DNA of 64,000 nucleotides from NCBI GenBank assembly GCA_016222805.1, contig JACRQG010000008.1, positions 461,253-525,252 of the forward strand, read 5' to 3'. This document shows positions 25,899 to 34,374 of this stretch, in pieces. How positions within the stretch are numbered: the stretch's first letter is position 1; every line of letters starts with the position of its first letter. Source of the DNA: Verrucomicrobiota bacterium (lineage in GTDB: Bacteria; Verrucomicrobiota; Verrucomicrobiia; Opitutales; Opitutaceae). Both the position numbers and the translations under genes were made by a program. The notes beneath the pieces are model-generated. The model made no database searches. It saw nothing but the letters and a program-made list of their open reading frames with translations, and was not told the origin of the DNA.

Positions 25899-28784
25899 AT
25901 GAACCCGACCCCGACCAACCAAACCCCGCGCCGCCCCGCCTGGGTGGCTGTGCTCCTGTTCCTCGGTTGCCTGCCTTCCCTGCTCCTCGCCCAGACAACC
26001 GGCACCGGCACCATCTCCGGTCGCGTCTTCGAAGGGGCGACTGGACGCTCCCTCCAGGGAGCGGTCGTGCGGGCCGTAGGCACCAGCGCCTCCGACTTCA
26101 CGGATGCCGAGGGACGCTTCTCCCTCACCGGCGTGCCCGCCGGCACCGTCTCCGTCGAGGTCGAGTATGTGGGTCTGGACCTGTCCCGGCAACCGGTGCT
26201 GGTCGGCGCCGGCGGCACCGTGGAGATCAGCATCGAGATGAAAAGCGAGGTCCTGAAGATGGCGGCCTTCGAGGTGGCCGAGGCGGCCCGCGGCCAGGCG
26301 CTCGCGATCAACCAGCAGAAGACCGCCCGGGGCATCGTGAACATCGTCTCCGAGGAGGTCTTCGGCGCGATGAACGAGGGCAACATCGGCTATGCCCTGC
26401 AGCGCCTGCCCGGCCTGACGGTCAACGAAGGCGAGGACGGCGCACCCGAAAACGTGAACATCCGCGGGCTCGCCGGGGAGTTCAACTCGTTCCAGGTCGA
26501 CGGCAACCGCCTCGGCATGCGTGGATTCAGCACCCGCAATCTCGTGGCCGACGGCATCGCCAACATCGAGGTGATCAAGGCCAACACGCCCGACAAGGAC
26601 GGCGATGCCCTCGGCGGGACCATCAACGTGATCTCCCGCTCCGCCTTCCAGCGCGACGGGCGCGAAATCCGCCTCAGCGCCAGCGCCAACTATCTCGGGC
26701 TGGCCGAGAAATGGGGCCACAACTTCCGCGCCACCTACAGCGACCTCTACGGGATTTTCGGGCAGGAGAAGAACCTCGGCGTCAGCGTCACGCTCTCCCA
26801 GTACCACACCAACCGCTATTACGAGAACAACGACTCCGACTGGACTCTGATCAACCCTGCGACCAACCCCACCTACAACCTCCCCGGGTTCCCCTTCTAC
26901 TACAATCCGAACCTCACCGAGCAGTTCAACCTGCGGGACACCCAGGCCTACGCGGCCCAGGCCTCGATCGACTTCCGTATCGACAAACACAACACCTTTT
27001 ACTTTCGGCCGCTGCACAGCCACCAGGACATCGACGCCTCGCGCTATCTCAGCCGGCCGTATGTCGACACACGGTTCCAGGACGCCATCAACGGCCGGAA
27101 AACCTTTGAGTGGCTGCGCTACGGCGAAGGCCGCGGCACGGCCGGCACCAATGGCAGCCGCGGGGAGATCCGGTACAGCGCCGAGGAGTCCAACACCGAC
27201 TTCAACATCTACTCGTTCGCCACCGGAGGCCGGCACGAGGTCGGCTCCTCCACCCTCAACTACGACTATTTCTACCGGTACCAGCACAGCTATCGCGACC
27301 TCGACTCCGATTTCATCGTCCGCAGCAACCTCGCCTCGCGCGGCTACTTCCAGTGGCAGTACGACACGCGCAATCCCCTCAAGCCGAAGGTGTGGGTGGT
27401 GAACGGACTCGATCCGCGCGATCTGAGCGGCGCCTACCAGGGCAACCTCAGCATCGAGCCGGAAGATCGCCACGAGACGTTTTATCAGGCGAAAGTCGAC
27501 TACGAGAGGAAGTTCACCGGCGAGCGCCTAGCCGGATCGCTCAAGGTCGGCGGGAAATACGCCGAGACCCAGGCCAAGTTCCAGCAGGACCAGTTCGAAC
27601 TCCGGACCGACGCCACCTTCCCGTATGCCTCCGTGATGAAGGTCAGCAACCGCTCGATCAACGGACGCGAGATGTGGATGGAGGTCGAGCCGCAGAAGGT
27701 CCGCGCGCTCCTCGCCAGCAATCCGGCCCTTTTCCGGTTGCTGCCTTTCGAGTCCGCCCGCGGCTCCGCCGAGGAAGACTACGACGCCACCGAGGGCACC
27801 GCGGCCGCCTACGGGATGGGCACAGTCCAAATCGGGCGGACCACCGTCGTCGGCGGCCTGCGCGTGGAGCGCAACACCTGGGAGGCCATCACCAAGGAGG
27901 TGGACGCCCGCACCGTGCGGGTCCACGACGTGAAGAACAGCCGCAACTACACGACGTGGCTCCCCGGCCTGCACCTGCGGCACGCGCTACAGCCCAACCT
28001 GATCCTGCGCGAAAGTTACAATCGCAGCTACGCCCGCCCCACCCTCAGCCGCCTGACGCTCGGACGGGCCGAGGACGCCAACGGCAACATCACCGTCGGC
28101 AACCCCTACCTCAACCCGACCACCTCGGACAATGTCGACGTGCAGCTGGAAAAATACACCGCCAAGGGCGGACTCTATTCGGTGGGAATCTTCTACAAGA
28201 AGATGAAGGGTTTTTATTACCAGACCGACCTGAAGTTCAACGAACTCGACGCGAATGGTGATCCGGTTCCGCTCGCGAGCGGGGCCCGGCGCTGGCGCCG
28301 CTGGGAAAACGCCAACGGGGCGGTCAACGCCGGCGTGGAGTTGATCGTGCAACAGAAGCTCCATTTCCTGCCCGCGCTGCTGCAGGGGTTCACCGTCAAC
28401 CTCAGCACCACGTTCAGCGACAGCGACGCCAAGTACCCCACCCGACCGGATGAGAAGATGCCGACGTTTGGATTCTCCAAGTACATGTTCAACGGCGCCC
28501 TCGATTACGCACGCGGGAGTTTCCGGGCGAATATCCGCTACTCCTATCGCTCGGAGTACCTCACCGGCCTGGGCGAAAATCGCTACATCGACGACACCTT
28601 CGCCGCGAGGGAGCAAGTGGATCTCGAGCTCGGCTACCGGCTCACCCGCCGAATTCGCCTCAACGCCAACGTCATCAACCTCACCTCGCGCCCGCAGGTG
28701 TCGTACCAGTCGTATCCGGCTTACGTGGAGGACAACAGCAACTCCGGCTGGCGGGCCACGATGGGGGTCGACTACACGTTCTAA
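25899..28784 (+). CDS. TonB-dependent receptor with carboxypeptidase-regulatory-like N-terminal domain
   Basis: 961 residues. Signal peptide about 1-32 (AVLLFLGCLPSLLLAQ), then a CarboxypepD_reg-like beta-sandwich at about 35-115 (ISGRVFEGATGRSLQGAVV, DAEGRFSLTGVPAG). The plug starts near 118 (ALAINQQKTARGIVNIVSEE, LQRLPGLTV, NIRGLAGEFNSFQVDG, ANTPDKDGDALGGTINVI). The barrel ends in ...MGVDYTF with a terminal Phe. The plug type, with QK.A..I.N.VS near its start, is that of Caulobacter/Opitutus carbohydrate receptors related to maltodextrin receptors. There is no STN domain, so it does not signal to a sigma/FecR pair. A membrane GT-C gene follows 60 bases downstream. Confidence 0.93.
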   Translation: MNPTPTNQTPRRPAWVAVLLFLGCLPSLLLAQTTGTGTISGRVFEGATGRSLQGAVVRAVGTSASDFTDAEGRFSLTGVPAGTVSVEVEYVGLDLSRQPVLVGAGGTVEISIEMKSEVLKMAAFEVAEAARGQALAINQQKTARGIVNIVSEEVFGAMNEGNIGYALQRLPGLTVNEGEDGAPENVNIRGLAGEFNSFQVDGNRLGMRGFSTRNLVADGIANIEVIKANTPDKDGDALGGTINVISRSAFQRDGREIRLSASANYLGLAEKWGHNFRATYSDLYGIFGQEKNLGVSVTLSQYHTNRYYENNDSDWTLINPATNPTYNLPGFPFYYNPNLTEQFNLRDTQAYAAQASIDFRIDKHNTFYFRPLHSHQDIDASRYLSRPYVDTRFQDAINGRKTFEWLRYGEGRGTAGTNGSRGEIRYSAEESNTDFNIYSFATGGRHEVGSSTLNYDYFYRYQHSYRDLDSDFIVRSNLASRGYFQWQYDTRNPLKPKVWVVNGLDPRDLSGAYQGNLSIEPEDRHETFYQAKVDYERKFTGERLAGSLKVGGKYAETQAKFQQDQFELRTDATFPYASVMKVSNRSINGREMWMEVEPQKVRALLASNPALFRLLPFESARGSAEEDYDATEGTAAAYGMGTVQIGRTTVVGGLRVERNTWEAITKEVDARTVRVHDVKNSRNYTTWLPGLHLRHALQPNLILRESYNRSYARPTLSRLTLGRAEDANGNITVGNPYLNPTTSDNVDVQLEKYTAKGGLYSVGIFYKKMKGFYYQTDLKFNELDANGDPVPLASGARRWRRWENANGAVNAGVELIVQQKLHFLPALLQGFTVNLSTTFSDSDAKYPTRPDEKMPTFGFSKYMFNGALDYARGSFRANIRYSYRSEYLTGLGENRYIDDTFAAREQVDLELGYRLTRRIRLNANVINLTSRPQVSYQSYPAYVEDNSNSGWRATMGVDYTF

Positions 28785-28844
28785 GCCGCGCGGCCGCCCG
28801 GTGACACCCACCACGAAAGCGAGTGCCGGGAGGCAACCCCGCGC

Positions 28845-31406
28845 ATGAGGAAGGGGCCCGCGCCACGCACGCGCCCCACCCAACCGCCCCCGGAATCGAC
28901 TCCCGGGGCCGGTCCCGCACCGCGATCTTCCGGTTGGCGCTCCTGGGCACTGCTCGGCGCGGTCTGGGTGGGGTGCGCGGCGCTGGCCTGGTTCCACGCC
29001 GTAGCGGAATGGGAGTACCTCGATCTCCTGAATGGTCTCGGCCTGCGGGAGGCTCCCGCAGCCGCAACTCCCTTGCGGCAGGTCATTCCCGCCCGCCACG
29101 CGGATGCCCAGATGTGGGTGCGGCACGCCCTCGTCCAGCAGCAGACCGGAGCGCTGCGCCTGCGTTTCACCCCGGTGGACAATGCTCCGACGGGCCGGGA
29201 GGTGCACTGGAGTTCGGGATTTCTCTGGCTCCTCCGCGGCGCGGCCGCGCTGCCACCGGCAACCTCCTCCCCACCGGCCGCCCTCGAACAAGCGCTCCGG
29301 TGGTTCAACCTTCCCCTCCTACTCGTCCTGCTCGCGGGCTTCTCCGCGTGGGTGACGACCCACGCCGGAGCAAGGGCCGGCGTCATCGTGGCGGCGGGCC
29401 TGATCGGGCACAATCGGTTCTACGAGGGATTCGCGCCCACCAACGTCGACCATCACGGGTTGATCAACGCCGCCCTGCTGGGCCTCCTGCTCGGGGTGGT
29501 CTTCATGGGGGCCGGTTGGTGGCGCAACCGTCCGGACGATGCGCCCGGCTGGCTGCCCGCTTCCCCGCGCGCGGCACGGCGGGCGGCGGCGGTCGCCGGT
29601 CTGTGCGGCGGAATCGGCCTCGGCCTGAGTGCTGCCGCGGTCATTCCCCTTCTCACTGTCGTCGGCCTCTCCGGAGGGATCGTCGCTTGGTGCTTCGGAC
29701 CGGAAGCGCGGCGGCAGGGAGCCGAGTTTGATCCGACGATCTGGCGGATCTGGGGCCGCGTCGGCGCCGGAACCTCGCTGCTGATCTACCTGCTGGAGTA
29801 TGCCCCGGCCCACCTCGGGCTGCGCCTCGAGGTCAATCACCCGTTCCACGCCCTGGCGTGGTGGGGAGGTGCGGAGTGGATTGCTCAAGTCGCGGCGTGG
29901 CGCATCGCCCGAGCCACGGGTGCCGAGGCCCGCCTCCAGCCCGGGCCACTTGTGGCCGGCGTGTTCGCCCTGGCTGCGGCTCCGGCGACCGTCACGGTCG
30001 CCGGGCCTTCCGCCTTCCTCGTGCTGGACCCGTTTGTCGGGGCGCTGCGCCATTTTGTTGCCGAGGGTCGTTCCCTGCCGGCCTTCGTGAGCCAAAGCGG
30101 AATTCGCCCCGTGCTGTTCGAACTCGGTTTCGCGCTCCTGATCGTGCCGGCAGTCCTCGTCATCGCGCGACGGCGGGGACCGACCGCGATCGCGCTGGGC
30201 TGGCTGGTGCTGGTCAACGCCGCGCTGCTGGCGTTGATGGTATTTGAGGTGCGCTGGAGCCGCACCGCGAGTGTCGCGCAACTCGCGTTGTTGCTGCTGC
30301 TGGCCACTTGCGCGGCCCGGGAGTTTTTTCCGCACCGGCACGCCTGGATCGCGGTGGGAGTCACCCTGTTGCTCCTCGTGCCCGCGGGGCAGCGGATTGC
30401 CATCGCCCGCACCGAGAATCGCCTGGGGCGCGTGACCGCCGGCGACTTGCTCCCGCCGCTTTACCGGGATCTCGCCGCCGCCCTCCGCGCCAGCCAACCC
30501 GAGGGCGACATCACCCTCCTGTCCAGCCCCAACGCCTCCGCCGGCATCGCCTATTTCGGGCAGTTTCGATCGCTCGGCACCCTGTTCTGGGAAAACGTCC
30601 CGGGCCTGCGCGACGCCGCCGCGATCTTCTCCGCCGGGAGCGACGACGAGGCGCTTCGCCTCCTCCGCGAGCGAAATGTCACCCACATCGCCCTGCTCGC
30701 CCAGGCCAACTTTCTCGGGGAATACCACCGCTTGCTCCATCCCGCGGCGCCGGCGGAAGCAGCCCGCGAGACCTTCGGGTATCGCCTCCTCACGACGCCG
30801 GAACCACCTCTCTGGCTGCAGCCGATTCCCTACCGCCCTCCTCCCGATTTGCAGGAAAACGTCGGCCGCGTGCGGCTCTTCCGCCTCGCTCCCACCCAGG
30901 ACGAAGCCGACTGGGCGTTTCACACCGCGGTGGCCCACGCCGCCGCCGGCGAGGCGGCCGTCGGCGAACGCACGCTGGACTCCGCCCTCGATCGCCTCCC
31001 TTCCTCCCGGCGGCCCGACCTGCTCGCGGCGGCGGGCACGGCGTTTTACGACTTTGGCGCCGATGCGATCGCCGCCCGGCTGCTCCAGCGCTCGCTCCGC
31101 CTGCAGTTTCATCCACCCGTCGCGGTTACCGCCGCCTGGATTCTCGCGACGAGTCGCGACGCGGCCGTGCGGGATGGCCTCGGGGCTCTCCTTCTCGCGG
31201 AACGGGCCCTGCAAACCGCACCCGTCGATCCCACCGCCCTCAGCGCCCTCGCCGCGTCGCACGCAGAACTCGGACGGTTTCCGGCCGCCGTCGCCGCAGC
31301 GGAACGCGCCTTGGCCGCGGTCCGGGCGGCGGGAGACGGCACCGCGGTCAACCCGTTGCAACGCCGGCTCGACTCCTACCGCCGCGGCCAGCCCTGGCGG
31401 CAGTAG
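28845..31406 (+). CDS. STT3/AglB-like GT-C membrane glycosyltransferase with C-terminal TPR-like region
   Basis: 853 residues. About 12 membrane helices lie between 30 and 525. The first periplasmic loop reads DAQMWVRHALVQQQTGALRL ... NAPTGREVHWSSGFLWLL (D87 on), following the order seen in archaeal AglB and eukaryotic STT3: an acidic residue, a long helix, then P.G..V.W. The second landmark, NVDHHGLINAALLG (D202-H-H), matches the conserved DHH loop of AglB-type oligosaccharyltransferases. I do not see a WWDYG motif; the soluble part (about 530-690) has a Rossmann-like ITLLSSPNASAGIAYFG instead. Residues ~690-850 are helical and TPR-like. It could transfer a lipid-linked glycan to protein or another acceptor. 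Assignment rests on motif order, so it is tentative. Confidence 0.6.
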   Translation: MRKGPAPRTRPTQPPPESTPGAGPAPRSSGWRSWALLGAVWVGCAALAWFHAVAEWEYLDLLNGLGLREAPAAATPLRQVIPARHADAQMWVRHALVQQQTGALRLRFTPVDNAPTGREVHWSSGFLWLLRGAAALPPATSSPPAALEQALRWFNLPLLLVLLAGFSAWVTTHAGARAGVIVAAGLIGHNRFYEGFAPTNVDHHGLINAALLGLLLGVVFMGAGWWRNRPDDAPGWLPASPRAARRAAAVAGLCGGIGLGLSAAAVIPLLTVVGLSGGIVAWCFGPEARRQGAEFDPTIWRIWGRVGAGTSLLIYLLEYAPAHLGLRLEVNHPFHALAWWGGAEWIAQVAAWRIARATGAEARLQPGPLVAGVFALAAAPATVTVAGPSAFLVLDPFVGALRHFVAEGRSLPAFVSQSGIRPVLFELGFALLIVPAVLVIARRRGPTAIALGWLVLVNAALLALMVFEVRWSRTASVAQLALLLLLATCAAREFFPHRHAWIAVGVTLLLLVPAGQRIAIARTENRLGRVTAGDLLPPLYRDLAAALRASQPEGDITLLSSPNASAGIAYFGQFRSLGTLFWENVPGLRDAAAIFSAGSDDEALRLLRERNVTHIALLAQANFLGEYHRLLHPAAPAEAARETFGYRLLTTPEPPLWLQPIPYRPPPDLQENVGRVRLFRLAPTQDEADWAFHTAVAHAAAGEAAVGERTLDSALDRLPSSRRPDLLAAAGTAFYDFGADAIAARLLQRSLRLQFHPPVAVTAAWILATSRDAAVRDGLGALLLAERALQTAPVDPTALSALAASHAELGRFPAAVAAAERALAAVRAAGDGTAVNPLQRRLDSYRRGQPWRQ

Positions 31407-31465
31407 GACCAAGCACCAAGCCGGGCCGAACGCGCCCGGCTCCCGAGGCTTGAAACCCCCGCGGC

Positions 31466-31485
31466 GGCGGCGAATTGTCGCCGCC
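31466..31485 (+). promoter_or_regulatory. 8-bp hairpin just before a start codon
   Basis: GGCGGCGA-ATTG-TCGCCGCC ends one base before the ATG at 31487, occupying the place of a ribosome-binding site, and none is otherwise visible. A second hairpin (AGCCGGGC/GCCCGGCT, 31419-31441) lies just after the previous stop. It may damp translation or only mark a termination region; neither is proven. Confidence 0.3.
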
Positions 31486-31486
31486 C

Positions 31487-32485
31487 ATGCCCCCCCACAT
31501 GCGCCCCGCCTGCCAGGCCGGTCTCCTCCTGCTTCTGGCCGTCACTTCCCTGCCGGCCGCCGAACCGTTCAAGTTCGCCGCCCTGGGCTGCATGCCCTAC
31601 GCCCGCAACCCGGGTGCGGCCGCCGCGTTCACCCGCACTCTCGCGGAGATCGACCGGCAGAAGCCCGCGTTTGCGGTCCATCTCGGCGACACCCTGGGCA
31701 GTGACGAGAAGTGCACCGATGATCTCCTCCAGCAGCGTCTCCGGGATTTTAATTCGGTCGCCGGCGCCCTGATCTACACTCCGGGCGACAACGAGTGGAC
31801 CGACACTCACCACGAAAAGGCCGGGAGCTACAATCCGCTCGAGCGACTCGCAAAGATCCGCGCGTGGTACTTTGCCGTGGAGCGCAGCCTGGGGCGCTCG
31901 CCGATTCCGCTGGTGACGCAGCGGCGCGATCCGAAGTTCGCCCGCTTCGTGGAAAATGCGCGCTGGACGCACGGCGGTGTGGTTTTCGCCACCGTGCATG
32001 TGGTGGGCAGCCACAACAACCACCAGCCCCAGTTCCCCGGTGCGATGGAGGAATGGGCCGAGCGCGACGCCGCCAACGAGGCGTGGGTGCGGGCGGCCTT
32101 CGCCGAGGCCCGGGCCACTTCCGCCCCCGGCCTGGCGCTTTTCTTCCAAGCGGCCCCCTTTGGCGTCGACCGGGGGCGCCCCGACGCTGATCCCGGGTTC
32201 GCGCGCTTCCTTCGCACCGTCGAAACGGAAGCGCGCGCCTTGGCGAAACCGGTGCTGCTCGTGCATGCGGACGAACACCGGTACCGGCTCGATGTGGGGA
32301 TGAGGTTCACCGCCGGCGCGGAGCCCGTGCCGAACGTCACGCGGTTGGAGACCTTCGGCGCCCAAAATTTTCACGCCGTGCTGGTGACGGTGGATCCAGA
32401 TTCGATCGCCGTCTTTTCCGCGGGTCCTCTGATCGTACCGGGCAATCCGGTGCCCGTGCTGCCAAGGCCGAAGACCGCGAAATAA
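31487..32485 (+). CDS. Secreted metallophosphoesterase-like protein
   Basis: About 332 residues from the ATG at 31487; an ATG at 31499 gives a cleaner signal peptide (MRPACQAGLLLLLAVTSLPA). The mature part begins FKFAALGCMPY and continues AFAVHLGDTLGSDEKCTDD and YTPGDNEWTD. This order resembles calcineurin-like phosphoesterases in which GD and GDNE replace GD and GNHD, with VHVVGSHNNHQP and VLLVHADEHRYR as the later His segments. The first Asp-x-His motif is replaced by GCMPY, so the usual dimetal site is altered. Such proteins are common but uncharacterised in Gram-negative bacteria. Function uncertain. Confidence 0.72.
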   Translation: MPPHMRPACQAGLLLLLAVTSLPAAEPFKFAALGCMPYARNPGAAAAFTRTLAEIDRQKPAFAVHLGDTLGSDEKCTDDLLQQRLRDFNSVAGALIYTPGDNEWTDTHHEKAGSYNPLERLAKIRAWYFAVERSLGRSPIPLVTQRRDPKFARFVENARWTHGGVVFATVHVVGSHNNHQPQFPGAMEEWAERDAANEAWVRAAFAEARATSAPGLALFFQAAPFGVDRGRPDADPGFARFLRTVETEARALAKPVLLVHADEHRYRLDVGMRFTAGAEPVPNVTRLETFGAQNFHAVLVTVDPDSIAVFSAGPLIVPGNPVPVLPRPKTAK

Positions 32486-32807
32486 CGTCCCAATGCGAGT
32501 CGTCGCGGCGGTCCCGGGATATCGAACTTCCCCGTGTGAATACCGGGTCCAGGCAATGGAACCACCGATGGACACGAACGAATACGAATGGAAATACTCT
32601 GCCTAAGTGGATGCCTTGCCGCCCATCGAAAGGGCAACACGACACCGACCGGGTGATGCTTCGTGTCGATTCGTGTCCCTTCCTGGTCAACTTCTAAACT
32701 CCTCCACCTGAATACCGGCTTCGACTCCGCGGTATCCGCGCTCCGAAACCGGTTTTGGAAATTTGCGCTTCCCCGGGTCTGCGGCGATCCGGCATGCTAG
32801 GGCTCCT
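32486..32807. other. 322-base intergenic region with dispersed repeat copy 2
   Basis: Apart from the repeat element at 32558-32691 I see no gene or clear terminator. The last ~115 bases before the GTG at 32808 should hold the promoter of the O-antigen-ligase-like gene, but no convincing -35/-10 pair stands out. Confidence 0.6.
32558..32691 (+). repeat. Dispersed inverted-repeat element, copy 2
   Basis: GGAACCACCGATGGACACGA... at the left end and ATGCTTCGTGTCGATTCGTG... with CCTGGTCAAC at the right end correspond to copy 1 at 22591-22717. The right-hand CTTCGTGTCGATTCGTGTCC is identical in both copies, and the core aligns with scattered substitutions, which argues for an old, diverged family rather than a recent duplication. 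Same orientation as copy 1, again intergenic. Confidence 0.75.
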
Positions 32808-34310
32808 GTGGACGCCTCCCAGCCTGCACGTAATCTTTCCGACCTGCAGAAGCCGCTTGAACACTTCCGCGCGAAGACCAAGCGGCTCAAGGTTCATTCG
32901 GCGGAAATCACTGTGCTCTGGGTCGTGGGGATTCACCTGGTCTTCCTGCCCTGGGCGCTCGGCACGATGCGACCGTGGGCCCAAGTCATCAGCCTCGGTT
33001 TCGCCATCCTCGCCTTTATCCTGAGCCTGCTGCCCCGCAACTACACCGCGGAGCATACCGGAGCCGCCAGTTTCCGCCTGTTCACCTTTCCGAAGCTCCT
33101 CAAGTTTCCCCCCTTTTGGATTGGCCTGGCGCTGCTCGGGCTCGTCACCGTCCAAGGCTTCAACCCGGCGTGGAACTACCACAACACCGGGAAGCTCTGG
33201 TGGATCACGCCCCGGCCGCACATCGAATGGCTGCCCTCCGGCGTGGCGGTGAAGTTCGAAGAGTGGGGAGCCTGGCGCATGCTCGCGATCTACACCTCCG
33301 CCTGGCTGACGATGTGCACCGTCTGGGTGGCCTTTACCCGCCGTCGCACGGTGCAACTGCTGCTGGTCACCCTGGCCTTCAACGGCCTGCTGCTCGCTCT
33401 CTTCGGAATCGCGCAGCGCCTGTTCGGCAACGGGAAGATTTTCTGGTTCGTGGATTCTCCCAATCCCCAGTTCTTCTCGAGCTTCATCTACAAGAATCAC
33501 AGCGGTGCCTACCTCGACCTCACGCTCGCGGTCAGTTGCGGCCTCGCCGCGTGGTATTACCTGCGCGGCCTGCGGCGCCTGGAGAAATCCAACCCCAGCG
33601 GTGTGATCGCCTTCTTCTCGACCTGCATCGCGGTCGGCATCCTCACCAGCTATGCCCGCGGCGCCACGTTGGTGATGCTGGTCTTCCTGCTCGCCACCAT
33701 CGGCGCTTTTCTCGTTCACCAGATCCGGATGCCGGCTGAGAACCGCAAACCCATCGTCCTGATCGTGCTGGTGCTCGTGTTCGGCTACTTCCTCAAGACA
33801 GGTCTCGAGGCCCTGCGCTCGCAGGAAGCCTGGGACCGCCTGAAGGCGGGAGTGACCCGCGAGGATCTCTCCCTCGAGTTTCGGGATCGCGTTACCCGGG
33901 CCTCGTGGGAAATGCTGCAGGAACGTTGGAAGTTGGGTATCGGCGCCGGCTCGTATCGGTTTGTCTTTCCCCTCTACCAGCATCGCCACCCGGAACTGGT
34001 TTCCTTCCAAGGCCGCAGAATCTTCTTCGAGCACGCCCACAACGACATCCTGGAAATCCCCATCGAGTTGGGAATCACCGGGGTGCTGCTCCTCCTCGCC
34101 GGGCTCGGTTGGTTTCTCTTCGCCCTGGTGCGCAGTTATTTTTGGGAGAACGCCCTCAGCGCCTCGGTGGTGCTCGGGCTCCTTCTGCTACTCGGCTACG
34201 GCTGGTGGGACTTCCCGTTTCAATGCCCCGCCATCCTGATCACGTGGCTCACCCTGTGGACCATCATCACGATGTGGACGCAGTTTGAGGAGATGAACGT
34301 GAAGGGCTAG
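32808..34310 (+). CDS. O-antigen ligase/polymerase-family (Wzy/WaaL-like) membrane protein
   Basis: 500 residues from the GTG at 32808; the frame opens a little earlier at a TTG. Roughly 11 membrane helices. After a short cytoplasmic N-terminus, two helices (EITVLWVVGIHLVFLPWALG, AQVISLGFAILAFILSLLP) precede a periplasmic loop, then a block of helices and the Wzy_C region: LLALFGIAQRLFGN, FSSFIYKNHSGAYLDLTLAV, TSYARGATLVMLVFLLA and FEHAHNDILEIPIELG. The last has the conserved HNDILE, where H is essential in the family. Such proteins polymerise or ligate surface polysaccharides from undecaprenyl carriers. No other polysaccharide-assembly genes adjoin it. Confidence 0.85.
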   Translation: MDASQPARNLSDLQKPLEHFRAKTKRLKVHSAEITVLWVVGIHLVFLPWALGTMRPWAQVISLGFAILAFILSLLPRNYTAEHTGAASFRLFTFPKLLKFPPFWIGLALLGLVTVQGFNPAWNYHNTGKLWWITPRPHIEWLPSGVAVKFEEWGAWRMLAIYTSAWLTMCTVWVAFTRRRTVQLLLVTLAFNGLLLALFGIAQRLFGNGKIFWFVDSPNPQFFSSFIYKNHSGAYLDLTLAVSCGLAAWYYLRGLRRLEKSNPSGVIAFFSTCIAVGILTSYARGATLVMLVFLLATIGAFLVHQIRMPAENRKPIVLIVLVLVFGYFLKTGLEALRSQEAWDRLKAGVTREDLSLEFRDRVTRASWEMLQERWKLGIGAGSYRFVFPLYQHRHPELVSFQGRRIFFEHAHNDILEIPIELGITGVLLLLAGLGWFLFALVRSYFWENALSASVVLGLLLLLGYGWWDFPFQCPAILITWLTLWTIITMWTQFEEMNVKG

Positions 34311-34374
34311 CCCGGCAGTCGTTGGCAGTTTCCGTTTTTGACTCAGCGTGCCGTCCGCCTACGTTCCGCCCCCT

